Below are positions 54,505 through 64,000 of a stretch of DNA of 64,000 nt, in pieces (position 1 is the first letter of the stretch; each line of letters opens with the position of its first letter). This stretch comes from Ariolimax columbianus (lineage: Eukaryota > Mollusca > Gastropoda > Stylommatophora > Arionidae). The notes below the pieces were generated by a model, which ran no database searches, was not told the origin of the DNA, and was given only the letters and a program-made list of their open reading frames with translations. The translations under genes were made by a program, and so were the position numbers. The stretch spans positions 28,634,817 to 28,698,816 of the forward strand of contig JAVGWX010000011.1 of the NCBI GenBank assembly GCA_036924085.1. The letters are read 5' to 3'.

Positions 54505-55640
54505 AAAGAGGTAACAGGTCGGAGTTGGCGTTCTTCCATGCCCTGAACAAAAGCATTAAGCCGAGACCGCTAATATATTTATCAACAGTCTAACAGTTTC
54601 TCACTTACATACTAAGCTAATTAACATTCCCGTCTGGGAACTGACTTCGTGGAAGAAGAAAGAAACGTTTGAACTGGTGGTCCGTAGCGTAATGTAGGAG
54701 ATATGATTATCACGTAAACAACAATGTATGGATCTAATTAGGCCTATATTTAATAGTTTTTAGGTGTGCAAGAAAGTAGGTTTTTTAGTTGGAGCTAATT
54801 TAAAAGACCCTTACTTCGTCTCTTTGTCGCAGCGAGGCGTATTCGTTATATTAAGAACCAATATATGTATTTTCAAAGTGTAAAAATTGTTGATTGTCCC
54901 GTCGTTGTCATTGCTGGTCTTCTCCGGCAGGTCACATTAGACCTACCAGTTTCATAGATGTAAGATTGGAAGTCAGTTTCTGGTTTAATTCTAGAATCGA
55001 GGGCACTATAGATGTAAGATCGGATGTCAGTTTCTGGTAAACGTTAGAATCAAGGGGGATATGTACTTTGTTGTTGTGTTGTAGTAGCTGTTATTGTTGT
55101 TGTAGTTGTTGTTGATGTTGTAATTGTTGCTGTGCAAGTCTCTCGTACTAAGTTAATTCTTAACTTAACTTCACATTTTATACTGGTTTAGAAGCATGCT
55201 TACCCGACCCTGATGTTACTCTACTGTCCCCGCCCTGAAGCTGCAAGATCATATGTGAATTAATGGTACATACTTTTTGCCAAAGTACGCTAGTGGGAAC
55301 AACTCCACGCATTAAATATGCACAGAAATCAATAAACAAATAGTTGATGCTGGCACTTTGCCGGAAAAATGCCGTAACAGGCATCTCACTGGGTGTCTAC
55401 CGTCCGACTAGTGATGTAATTATGTAAAATAAAGTACCGCAGAAACCATCAATGTAATAGCACATAATTGCTTTGGTGCCGGGATCCTGAAAGGAGTCCA
55501 ACTGTAATGATAAAGTATGTCGCTGATGGAGCGAACAAGAAAGAAGAACGGTGGATGCAGGCTTACACTATCAACGGATGTTGCTGACAGCATCAATGAT
55601 CGCAACAACTTTGCTACCAGAAATGTATTTTAAGAAACGC
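54505..55640. other. Unassigned sequence with small repeats
   Basis: A 55-bp unit is duplicated at 54950-55050 (ATAGATGTAAGATTGGAAGT). A GTT-rich microsatellite lies at 55065-55135. A LINE 3' scrap on the minus strand (TTAACTTAACTTCACATTTT, 55160-55195) matches the CR1/L2-like family. Confidence 0.5.
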
Positions 55641-55644
55641 TACA

Positions 55645-55815
55645 CTTGTTAGTTTGTTATAGAAAGGTTCTCAGAATACCATGGACCGAAAAAAAAGAAA
55701 AATACAGACAAAATTTTGACATAGAGAAGAACTGGTTCATAAATTCCAGCATGAATAGAAAATTTAAATACTTTAGCCACATCAAAAGACACAACGGTCT
55801 TGAGAACATTCAGAC
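55645..55815 (+). mobile_element. RTE-like LINE scrap
   Basis: The plus frame reads CYRKVLRIPWTEKKEK, then NRKFKYFSHIKRHNGLENI. These are the RR.LRI.WT and K..Y.GHI.RH..L motifs that end RTE-like reverse transcriptase ORFs. It is followed at once by a tRNA-like SINE. Confidence 0.85.
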
Positions 55816-55819
55816 CACT

Positions 55820-55940
55820 GACCCTCGTGGACTTGGTGGTCTTGAGGTAAAACATCGGCCTCGGGTGGTGGAGGTCGCGGGTTCGAATCAAGGTGAAGAC
55901 CGGGATTTTTTCACGTGGACTTCCCAGATCCGATTGGAGT
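55820..55940 (+). repeat. tRNA-like SINE copy (family S1)
   Basis: TGGTGGTCTTGAGGTAAAAC, then GTCGCGGGTTCGAATCAAGG and a GGGATTTTTTCACGTGGACT tail; same unit as 4440-4580. Confidence 0.65.
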
Positions 55941-56004
55941 GCTGAAAACTGGTCCAACAATCTGCAGTATTATTGTTCCTGTCGCTTGATGGTTTTACAC
56001 ACTC

Positions 56005-56235
56005 CTGCTTCGTCCTCTCAGGTGTCCCTATGTGCTGGACACGCGTACAATTTCAAAATCTTGGAATCTGTGCATCGCTGGTTCATCGACTGCAGTGTCT
56101 TCATACAAAACGTGGTCATTGATCAGCTTCAAAACGTCGGCTATATTCATTGTCACTGAGGGTCCCAGTGAGGTCAGGATGTCAGCTCTTTCACTCCCGC
56201 ACACGCCAGCATGGTCAGGGAAGTAGATCCAGACA
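56005..56235 (+). repeat. Dispersed repeat family D, copy 2
   Basis: Aligns with the reverse complement of 13065-13340 over roughly 200 bp with many substitutions. Confidence 0.55.
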
Positions 56236-56399
56236 AGTTCCCAAGGATCGATACCTCATTATTCTATTTACTCATAGACAGAGCAACAAATAAGGGTCAT
56301 AGTATAACTGCATTCATTGGAAAAACGTTCCAGATAGCCACCTCGGAGCCGAAGTCACTGCCTTGATCTCCGTTCTAACACTGGACGTTTTTGTCAAGT

Positions 56400-56515
56400 G
56401 TGTACCGCTCTTCTCAGAAACGACCCCGCCTTTAACTCTAGCAGAGAAGCCCCATACGGCTTTCTTACCGCCTAGCACATACTCATCGGTGTATATGACA
56501 GCATAAGAATTCAAA
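56400..56515 (-). mobile_element. RTE-like LINE scrap (inverted)
   Basis: It shares GAGAAGCCCC(C)ATACGGCTT and a TATATGACA(C/G) block with the 130-bp unit at 14259-14650, which derives from a minus-strand LINE tail. Confidence 0.55.
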
Positions 56516-57112
56516 TGGAAAAAAAACCCACATTGAAGACAAAGATTATGGAAATAGCCAAACAAAACAGGCATATCAATATAATCATCAATGAAGAAAT
56601 GATCGAACAAGTGGAAAAGTTTACATATTTTTTTACGGCGAAGATTTCTGCAATGAGACAGAAATTAGAAAAAAGTATTACATTGGCAAAAATGGTTTTC
56701 ATAGAGAAACAAAAATTACTAACCTTAAAGAATATCAGAATAGACCTGGAGGAAAAAGTAATCACTACTGATATATGACTAATTGCACTGTGTGGTACTG
56801 AAACTGTCGCAAGAAAGAATGAAAAACGTGGAAGCGTTTGAAATGTTATGCTTTCGTAGAATAAACAGAATGAGGGGATCGAAAGAAGCTACAATGAAAA
56901 TGTTCTCACTGAGGACAAGTATTGAAGATAATACAACAACGAAGATTGAGTTAACTGGATCACAATAAATGGCATCAACGTCTTCTACAGAAGATACCAG
57001 AAGGCAAGAGCCAAAGGGGAAAGAGGAAGAGGGAAACCAAGACTAAGGCATGCAGATATATTAATGTGCAAACCTATGGTGAAATGAAAAGAGTTCCATT
57101 AGATTTAGTCAA
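56515..57112 (+). mobile_element. RTE-like LINE, reverse transcriptase tail
   Basis: The plus frame from 56515 reads INEEMIEQVEKFTYFFTAKI, a LTLKNIRIDLEEKV stretch, then after a frame change VEAFEMLCFRRINRM and finally GRGKPRLRHAD. This is the complete tail order of an RTE-like ORF. The next motif, DRVKWRDML, lies in the tandem array that follows directly. Confidence 0.85.
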
Positions 57113-57114
57113 AT

Positions 57115-57905
57115 AAAGAAACATGCTCAGACAACCGTACAATCAGCCTTAGGACTGACCAAACAGAGGATAGGGTCATATGGAGAGACATGCTCAGACA
57201 ACCGTACAATCAGCCTTAGGACTGACCAAACAGAGGATAGGGTCATATGGAGAGACATGCTCATACAAACTTACAATCAGCCTTAGGACTGACCAACCAG
57301 AGGATAGGGTCAAATGGAGAGACATGCTCATACAAACTTACAATCAGCCTTAGGACTGACCAAACAGAGGATAGGGTCAAATGGAGAGACATGCTCATAC
57401 AAACTTACAATCAGCCTTAGGACTGACCAAACAGAGGATAGGGTCAAATGGAGAGACATGCTCATACAAACTTACAATCAGCCTTAGGACTGACCAAACA
57501 GAGGATAGGGTCAAATGGAGAGACATGCTCATACAAACTTACAATCAGCCTTAGGACTGACCAAACAGAGGATAGGGTCAAATGGAGAGATTCTCATAAA
57601 AATTTACAATAAGCCTTAGGACTGACCAAACAGAGGATAGGGTCAAATGGAGAGACATGCTCATACAAACTTACAATCAGCCTTAGGACTGACCAAACAG
57701 AGGATAGGGTCAAATGGAGAGACATGCTCATACAACATTTCAACCAGTCTTAGGACTGACCAACCAGAGGATAGGGTCAAATGGAGAGATAAGCTCATAC
57801 AATATTACAATCAGCTTTAGGACCGACCAACCAGAGGATATGATCAACGGATATGATCAAATGGAGAGGCATGCTCAGACAAACTTACAACCAGTCTTAG
57901 AACAG
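57115..57905. repeat. Minisatellite from LINE 3' end, 67-bp unit, about 12 copies
   Basis: ACATGCTCATACAAACTTAC plus ..CCAAACAGAGGATAGGGTCA.. recurs at 67-bp spacing (57121, 57188). It is the same unit as at 48060-48905, about 9 kb away, with its own set of substitutions (CAATCAGCCTTAGG instead of CAACCAGTCTCAGG). Confidence 0.95.
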
Positions 57906-57924
57906 ACCAACCAGATCGAATCAT

Positions 57925-58060
57925 TGACATTTTCACTTATTAGTTGTTCTAACCTCGAGACTACTTTCCCATTGCACCGGTGTCTGCATTCTCTCCACAG
58001 ATTGATAATGACCCTGAGGTAGTCTGTCGCTTTATCGCCAGTGTGAATCAATTCTTCTTC
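57925..58060. repeat. Dispersed LINE-associated repeat
   Basis: TTGACATTTTCACTTATTAG, TTTCCCATTGCACC, and a GATTGATAATGACCCTGAGG block match 14615-14740, where the same sequence flanks a minus-strand RTE-like tail. Confidence 0.55.
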
Positions 58061-58064
58061 TTTG

Positions 58065-58560
58065 ATTGTGGTCTCAACTGCGATTACCTGGCGGGACGTT
58101 GGAATCTCGCATCTCTCCGCATGTTTAATTCATTTTGAATCACTGCCTAAAGGAGAAGAGCGCGTTATTAAGAATCGATTATTTCAGCTTTTGTGTGTTT
58201 ATGCTGCTGCAATTTGTAGCCTGCTTGCCTGACGACACACATACATACACACACACGTTCACCCTCCTCCCCTCCCCCTCTCTCTATCTCTCTCTATCTA
58301 TCTCTCTCGATAAAAATGATGTGGAGTTTGCAAGTTTCCTAAATCGAAAGTGCAGTGCATTTTACGGTGACTTCGTTTTTTTCCCCTTCAAGTCAGGTGT
58401 CGAGGAAAATGAATTATGAAAGATGAGGAGGGGATGATTGACAGACAGACAGAGACAGATTGCGTGTATAAAAGTAAAATGAGGGACTGACAGAAAGAAC
58501 AAGAATCTGACGTAGAGTGTGTAATATAGAGAACAGATACGAGAATAGAAAAAATATGAG
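58065..58560. other. Unassigned sequence with CA/CT-rich microsatellite
   Basis: An (AC)n-like stretch and a CT-rich stretch lie at 58232-58312. A frame across it contains a chance NDV (58311) but does not resemble the acyltransferase strand. No exon supported. Confidence 0.45.
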
Positions 58561-58564
58561 AAGG

Positions 58565-59480
58565 AAGATGGAAAAGCGTACATGAGCGGCGATAGAAAGA
58601 CGAACATGAGCGGTGATAGAAAGACGTACATGAGCGGCGATAGAAAGACGTACATGAGCGGCGATAGAAAGACGTACATGAGCGGCTAAAGAAAGACGTA
58701 CATAAGTGGCTATAAAAAGACGTACATGGGGAAATAGAAAGACGTACAAGAGGGGAGATAGAAAGGCGTACATAGGGGAAATAGAAAGACGTACGTGAGG
58801 AACGAAAGAAGACGTACATGCGGGGAGATATAAATACGTTCGTGGGAATCGATAAAATGACGTACGTAAAAGAAGAAAGAAAGACGTACGTGGGGGAAGA
58901 TAGAAAGAGGTGCATCGGGAACGATATAAATACGTACATGTGAGATGATAGAAAGACGTACGTGTGAGATGATAGAAAGACGTACGTGTGAGATGATAGA
59001 AAGTCGTACATGTGAGATGATAGAAGGACGTTCGTGTGAGATGATAGAAAGACGTACGTGTGAGATGATAGAAAGACGTACGTGTGAGATGATAGAAAGT
59101 CGTACATGTGAGATGATAGAAGGACGTTCGTGTGAGATGATAGAAAGTCGTACATGTGAGATGATAGAAGGACGTTCGTGTGAGATGATAGAAAGACGTT
59201 CGTGTGAGATGATAGAAAGACGTTCGTGTGAGATGATAGAAAGACATGCCTGTGAGATGATAGAAAGATGTACATGGTGAACGATAGAAAATCGTTCGTG
59301 TGATATGATGGAAAGACGTACATGTGAGATGATAGAAAGACGTACGTGTGAGATGATATAAAGATGAACTTGGAGAACGATAAAAAAGACGTTCGTGTGA
59401 GATGATAGAAAGACGTACGTGTGAGATGTTTGGAAAACGTACATGGAGAACGATAGACAGACGAACGTAAGTGAATAATA
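58565..59480. repeat. Minisatellite, about 24-bp unit, left part
   Basis: GATAGAAAGACGTACGTGTG plus AGAT recurs about 38 times, regular in 58930-59270 and decayed at both ends. Very long minus-strand frames (up to 395 codons) are artefacts of the period. A mariner foldback element interrupts it at 59503. Confidence 0.95.
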
Positions 59481-59502
59481 AAGACGTACATGAATGAAAA
59501 TA

Positions 59503-60190
59503 CGAGACGTGTTCAAAATGAAACCGGACCAAACTGCAACAAATTAACATACGTACGATACGCATGATGACGTCACATAGGGTGTAAACAGCACATACCA
59601 ACCATCAAGTTTGCAAAATTTCATTATCCTCCGACTTCGAGTTTCCTCGGTAGACCGTTGAAAACATGACGGGTGTGAAACGGAATCCGTCCAGAGTTGA
59701 TCTGCTAGCTATGTCGACCAGTTGACATTAATCGCAGAATACAGTGTATAGTGACAAAAGTGTGTCGAAGACAGCGGTGAAGAACTGGACAACGATGTTT
59801 AAAGAAGGATGCAACAATATGCATCTAGCCTGGTCTCAGAAGATCTTTCGTTAACTCACGCCCTTCTTTAAACATCGTTGTTCAGTTCTTCACCGTTGTC
59901 TTCGACACACTTTTGTCACCATACATTGCCTGTATTCTGCGATGAATGTCAACTGGTCGACATCCTTCAGCTGTTGGAAACCGAATCACCGCTTGCTGAT
60001 CAACTCTAGACGGATTCATACCCGCCATGTTTTCAACGGTCTGTCGAGGAAACTATGAGTCGGAGGATAATTAAATTTTGCAAACTTTACGGTTGGTATG
60101 TGCTGTTTACACCCTACGTGACGTCATCATGCGCATCGTACATATGGTAATTTGTTGCAGTTTGGTCCGGTTTCATTTGAACACGCCTTG
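59503..60190. mobile_element. Foldback mariner element with TA target duplication
   Basis: Two head-to-head copies of a mariner 5' end form inverted arms of about 310 and 335 bp around a central segment of about 40 bp (59815-59855). The ends CGAGACGTGTTCAAAATGAA and, inverted, CAAGGCGTGTTCAAATGAAA are each flanked by TA (59501-59502 and 60191-60192), the target duplication of Tc1/mariner. Each arm holds the decayed helix-turn-helix start (SKTAVKNWTTMFKEG). There is no catalytic domain, so it would need a transposase in trans. It lies within the 24-bp array. Confidence 0.9.
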
Positions 60191-60192
60191 TA

Positions 60193-60660
60193 GAAAGACG
60201 TACATGAAGACGTGAGGGAAGATAAACGAAAGCGAGGGAAAATTGACGAAAGCGAGGGAAGATGGAAAGACGTGAGTTAGGGAAGATATACAATATAAAG
60301 ACATTATTGAAAAGAACCAAAAAAAAACAGCACATGAGGAAAGAAAGAAAGAATAACCTACATTAAGGAATATTTGAATTACAAACGTGAGGGATGATAG
60401 ATAAACAAAATCACGGGGAATGATAGAAGACATTTGTGACGGAAGAAAGGAAGACTCGTGAAGAATAATAGAATGACGAATAGGACCATGAACAGAAAGA
60501 CACATATGAAGATAGCAAGGAAAATATGAGGAATGGAAGAAAGAAAGACACGAGAGAAGAAGGAAAGACAGAAAGAAAAAAAGATGCGAGGTAAGAACCG
60601 AAGACAAATATTAAAGATGATAGAAAGTCGTAAGAGATGATAGAAAGACAAGTCATGTTG
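60193..60660. repeat. Minisatellite, about 24-bp unit, right part
   Basis: It resumes with AGAAAGACGTACATGAAGAC immediately after the mariner element, then decays into purine-rich sequence with irregular GATAGAAAGAC phrases. Confidence 0.8.
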
Positions 60661-60679
60661 GATATATACCATTTTTTGG

Positions 60680-60800
60680 GGTTATTTTCGTGTCACCTCT
60701 ATTAGTCTTTTTGTTATTTTCGTGTCTCCTCTAGAAGTCTTTTTTGTTATTTTCGTGTCTTCACAAAGCTGTTTCTTATTTTCGTGTCTCCTCTGCAAGT
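60680..60800. repeat. Short tandem repeat, about 36-bp unit
   Basis: TTATTTTCGTGTC(A/T)CCTCTA, then AGTCTTTTT, recurs about four times. Confidence 0.85.
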
Positions 60801-60809
60801 CTGCGGGCT

Positions 60810-61165
60810 GACGAGTCCGATGGTGAACATGTGCTGTCTGATAGTGAACATTTGCTGTCTAATAGTGACCATTTGCTGTCTGGTGGCGAACATATGCTGT
60901 TCTAGTGGTCAGTAATTTCTATCTGATGTTGAACATTTGCGGTCTGATGTTGAACATTTGCGGTCTGATTGAACATTTGTGGTCTGAAGGTGAACATTTG
61001 TGGTCTGATGGCGAACATATGCTGTTCTGATGTTGAACATCTGCGGTCTGATAGTGAACATATGCGGCCTGATGGTGAACAACTGCGGTCTGGATGTTGA
61101 ACATCTGCGGTCTGATGGTGAACATCTGCGGTTTGGATGTTGAACATCTGCCGTCTGGATGTTGA
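60810..61165. repeat. Minisatellite, about 21-bp monomers
   Basis: Variants of GGTCTGATGGTGAACATCTGC follow each other without fixed higher order; the region leads into the 86-bp array. Confidence 0.9.
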
Positions 61166-62545
61166 ACATATGCGGTCTGATGGTGAGCATATGCCGTCTA
61201 TATGTCAAATATATGCGGTCTGATGGTGAACATCTGCGGTCTGGATGTTGAACATATGCGGTCTGATGGTGAGCATATGCCGTCTATATGTCAAATATAT
61301 GCGGTCTGATGGTGAACATCTGCGGTCTGGATGTTGAACATATGCGGTCTGATGGTGAGCATATGCCGTCTATATGTCAAATATATGCGGTCTGATGGTG
61401 AACATCTGCGGTCTGGATGTTGAACATCTGTGGTCTGATGGTGAGCATATGCCGTCTATATGTCAAATATATGCGGTCTGATGGTGAACATCTGCGGTCT
61501 GGATGTTGAACATCTGCGGTCTGATGGTGAGCATATGCCGTCTATATGTCAAATATATGCGGTCTGATGTTGAACATCTGCGGTCTGGATGTTGAACATC
61601 TGCGGTCTGATGGTGAGCATATGCCGTCTATATGTCAAATATATGCGGTCTGATGGTGAACATCTGCGGTCTGGATGTTGAACATCTGCGGTCTGATGGT
61701 GAGCATATGCCGTCTATATGTCAAATATATGCGGTCTGATGGTGAACATCTGCGGTCTGGATGTTGAACATCTGCGGTCTGATGGTGAGCATATGCCGTC
61801 TATATGTCAAATATATGCGGTCTGATGGTGAACATCTGCGGTCTGGATGTTGAACATCTGCGGTCTGATGGTGAGCATATGCCGTCTATATGTCAAATAT
61901 ATGCGGTCTGATGGTGAACATCTGCGGTCTGGATGTTGAACATCTGTGGTCTGATGGTGAGCATATGCCGTCTATATGTCAAATATATGCGGTCTGATGG
62001 TGAACATCTGCGGTCTGGATGTTGAACATCTGTGGTCTGATGGTGAGCATATGCCGTCTATATGTCAAATATATGCGGTCTGATGGTGAACATCTGCGGT
62101 CTGGATGTTGAACATCTGTGGTCTGATGGTGAGCATATGCCGTCTATATGTCAAATATATGCGGTCTGATGGTGAACATCTGCGGTCTGGATGTTGAACA
62201 TCTGTGGTCTGATGGTGAGCATATGCCGTCTATATGTCAAATATATGCGGTCTGATGGTGAACATCTGCGGTCTGGATGTTGAACATCTGTGGTCTGATG
62301 GTGAGCATATGCCGTCTATATGTCAAATATATGCGGTCTGATGTTGAACATCTGCGGTCTGGATGTTGAACATCTGTGGTCTGATGGTGAGCATATGCCG
62401 TCTATATGTCAAATATATGCGGTCTGATGGTGAACATCTGCGGTCTGGATGTTGAACATCTGTGGTCTGATGGTGAGCATATGCCGTCTATATGTCAAAT
62501 ATATGCGGTCTGATGGTGAACATCTGCGGTCTGGATGTTGTACTC
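61165..62545. repeat. Higher-order repeat, 86-bp unit of four monomers, about 16 copies
   Basis: GAGCATATGCCGTCTATATG recurs at 61185, 61271 and 61357 (86-bp spacing) and onward. The four monomers (about 22, 21, 21 and 22 bp) are relatives of the 21-bp unit before it. Copies differ by only one or two substitutions. Confidence 0.97.
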
Positions 62546-62705
62546 TTAGCCTTTAGCCGTGTTTTAGGATTAATTACGGCTACATCATTTCATAATTACA
62601 TTTTCCTGGAAAGTGTTTTCGTCCCCACACAAAAATCAAACATTTGCCAGTTTTCATTGATGAGTGTCAATTCTTTATTTTGATCGTACCTATAACTGTG
62701 CCTAG

Positions 62706-62877
62706 CAACCGGCAAACTCTCTCAGAAAGGGAATACAGTAGGCTCAAACAGTTATTGTGCGCCACGCTGAGATCAATGCCTGGCGTGCATGTTTGTGAAA
62801 AGCCGCGGTTCCAGTATCGATGTTATTGCCAGTGTCACAACCCGTGGAGTGGGTGGAGAAGGTTATTCGGTCCTTGA
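62706..62877 (+). CDS. Candidate 3'-terminal exon, gene unknown
   Basis: An open frame ends with TGA at 62875-62877. A possible acceptor (AACTGTGCCTAG|C) lies at 62705, with a weak pyrimidine tract. From there it encodes about 57 residues with a helix-like EREYSRLKQLLCATLRSMPG, then a Cys/Tyr-rich YRCYCQCHNPWSGWRRLFGP end. It looks more like protein than its surroundings and is not repeat-derived. The junction would be in the same phase as the donor of exon 4. Joining it there would, however, remove the second half of the acyltransferase domain, so it may belong to another transcript or be chance. Confidence 0.25.
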
Positions 62878-62879
62878 CA

Positions 62880-63505
62880 TTGGCAGATCATTTCAACAGC
62901 TTGATCAATAAGTTTGAAAGTGTATTTCAACTGTTGTTATTTGTGAGCAACGAAATGCTGGAGGGTCCAACATATTGACTTTTGCCTTTCAGTACAATTC
63001 GAACATAGCCCTGTAGCTCTCCACTTATTTCTATTTCAGTCCGTCTTTTTAAGTCCCACTTATGAAACTATAATATTTCTGCGCTACTCTGTTCCAGTGG
63101 TGTTGTTATTTTTTTGTTGCAGCCTGTACATTGATTTGGCCACTCTGTTTCTCTCTCGTATGTCTGGTTTCAAGCGTACCATGGTCTACGGTGCTTCGTT
63201 ATACCGGCGCTCTTTTTCTTTGTCTATGGAAACTCATCTTACCCAGGCTACGAAGCTACGAATGTTAAACTAAGCTACGGTTGTTGAACCAAGCTATCAA
63301 TGTTAAACTAAGACTGTAACCGGACATAAAAGAAATAGGCTGAACAGTTCATAGGCTGCATTGATCAGCGACCAATAGCTGAATGCTTGCGTCAGGGCCA
63401 GCGAACAAGAGCTGTAAAGACCCTTCTACACCTGCACCCGGTGATCAGACTGGCTAATGAGGAGGCATCGAAGAGGCAAGGCTAACCCGGTACTAAAAAA
63501 TGTTT
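62880..63505. other. Unassigned sequence
   Basis: No AATAAA-type signal close after the candidate exon and no other feature recognised. A CAAGCTA(C/T) phrase repeats near 63250-63310. Confidence 0.4.
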
Positions 63506-63509
63506 GCTG

Positions 63510-63675
63510 AATTCGGATTGCCGGAGGATGTAGTTGAAGTAGAGTCAGTTAATGCATTCAACCATAGATTGGATGCTCACAGTATTTTCAGTATCGGAGA
63601 AGTGAAATAATATGGTTGGGTACAGACTCTGAAGAGCCTTCTAAACCAGTATTAGTAAGTTAAGTTAAGTTACAA
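63510..63675 (+). mobile_element. CR1/L2-like LINE, 3' end on the plus strand
   Basis: It reads VEVESVNAFNHRLDAHSIF, the usual last motif of the ORF, then stops. The 3' UTR follows: GGTACAGACTCTGAAGAGCC, TTCTAAACCAGTATTAGTAA and terminal GTTAAGTTAAGTTA. It gives the natural 3' terminus of the family found inverted at four other places. Confidence 0.85.
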
Positions 63676-63739
63676 GAGCAAACGAATACTGATATTAAGT
63701 TTAAAATAGTTGTATGCTAATATTTATTTTGTTGTTGTT

Positions 63740-63975
63740 AGCGCTCACCTGATTTTTCTAATCCCTAAGGCGGTTTGCGTTGCACTGTGGTTTTTATTTT
63801 GTCCTTGTCGGCATAATGTATCCGACTTCAGCATTCATTTTATGTAAGGATCTGCTTCCTCCTGCATTTTCTAAGGGTTTGCTTCCCAGGGTAACGGCCG
63901 GTGCTGTGATGGGGATCGAACCCAGCACCTTCTGATTGTGAGCCGTGTCACTTAACCACTAGCCCACGCGTCCCC
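63740..63975 (-). repeat. tRNA-derived SINE (family S2)
   Basis: On the minus strand it begins GGGGACGCGTGGGCTAGTGG (A box TGGGCTAGTGG), followed after about 40 bp by GGGTTCGATCCCC (B box), then a tRNA-unrelated body. This is a classic tRNA-derived SINE head. The 3' limit is uncertain. Confidence 0.75.
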
Positions 63976-64000
63976 TTATGCTAATATGCTAATGTTTAAC

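Noticed and set aside
55893..56226. Frames of 64-88 codons considered as a gene exon
   Set aside because: They coincide with the end of a SINE and a dispersed repeat that has another copy at 13065-13340.
58297..58419. NDV-containing frame considered as the next acyltransferase exon
   Set aside because: The NDV lies in sequence following a CT-rich microsatellite and lacks the hydrophobic helix that follows NDV in the family; the frame is not supported by a donor site.
58388..59601. Very long minus-strand open frames (up to 395 codons) rich in Ser, Thr, Tyr, His and Phe
   Set aside because: They lie wholly in a 24-bp array, whose period is a multiple of 3, and all three minus frames are open. 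No start, splice or family signal.
60114..60672. Hydrophobic minus-strand frames that look like membrane proteins
   Set aside because: They are translations of purine-rich decayed repeat sequence, giving Phe/Leu/Ser-rich strings in several frames at once.

Overview
This window is animal DNA, not bacterial. One protein-coding gene is split by long introns, and almost everything else is tandem repeats or decayed transposons. The mix of LINE families (CR1/L2-like, RTE-like, I/Jockey-like with RNase H), mariner elements and tRNA-like SINEs, plus a membrane-anchored wax-ester-synthase-type acyltransferase, suggests an invertebrate. I think a lophotrochozoan, probably a mollusc, is most likely. That placement is inference and nothing in the window fixes the species.

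The gene runs on the + strand. I can place four consecutive coding exons, at 9144-11378, 18184-18354, 27007-27126 and 48978-49162. All have GT/AG junctions, and the three internal joins are phase 0. Together they encode a basic, probably disordered N-terminal region of about 600 residues, a hydrophobic membrane segment, a cysteine cluster, and the first part of a WS/DGAT (wax ester synthase/diacylglycerol acyltransferase) domain. At the place of the HHxxxDG active-site motif the sequence reads H-A-C-M-T-D-G, so the second histidine is alanine. The rest of the domain (the NDV region and the C-terminal half) is not convincingly present before 64 kb. The gene probably continues beyond the window. 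A weak, phase-compatible 3' exon candidate lies at 62706-62877.

Region by region: 1-8.2 kb is a patchwork of LINE tails, SINE-like repeats and small minisatellites. 8.2-9.0 kb is a minisatellite just upstream of exon 1. Intron 1 (11.4-18.2 kb) holds mariner fragments, 63-bp, 130-bp and 52-bp arrays and a LINE tail. Intron 2 (18.4-27.0 kb) holds TC-rich arrays, a linked 30-bp/36-bp array, a degenerate I/Jockey-like LINE with a still-open RNase H frame, and 40-bp and 54-bp arrays. Intron 3 (27.1-49.0 kb, 21.9 kb) holds a 3.3-kb array built on the palindrome GTCTAGAC, a foldback mariner remnant, and an 11.5-kb array whose 18-bp unit contains TTAGGG. After exon 4 come 51-bp, 23-bp, 67-bp, 24-bp and 86-bp arrays, more LINE and SINE pieces, and a complete foldback mariner element inserted into the 24-bp array.

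By hand tally about 27-28 kb of the 64 kb (roughly 43%) is tandem repeat. No rRNA gene, convincing functional tRNA gene, CRISPR array or prokaryotic-style operon was seen. The points most worth following are the altered active-site motif, the array with about a hundred palindromic Smad-type sites, the telomere-motif array with an internal 4,075-bp duplication, the foldback mariner family, and two separate arrays that both arose from the 3' end of an RTE-like LINE.
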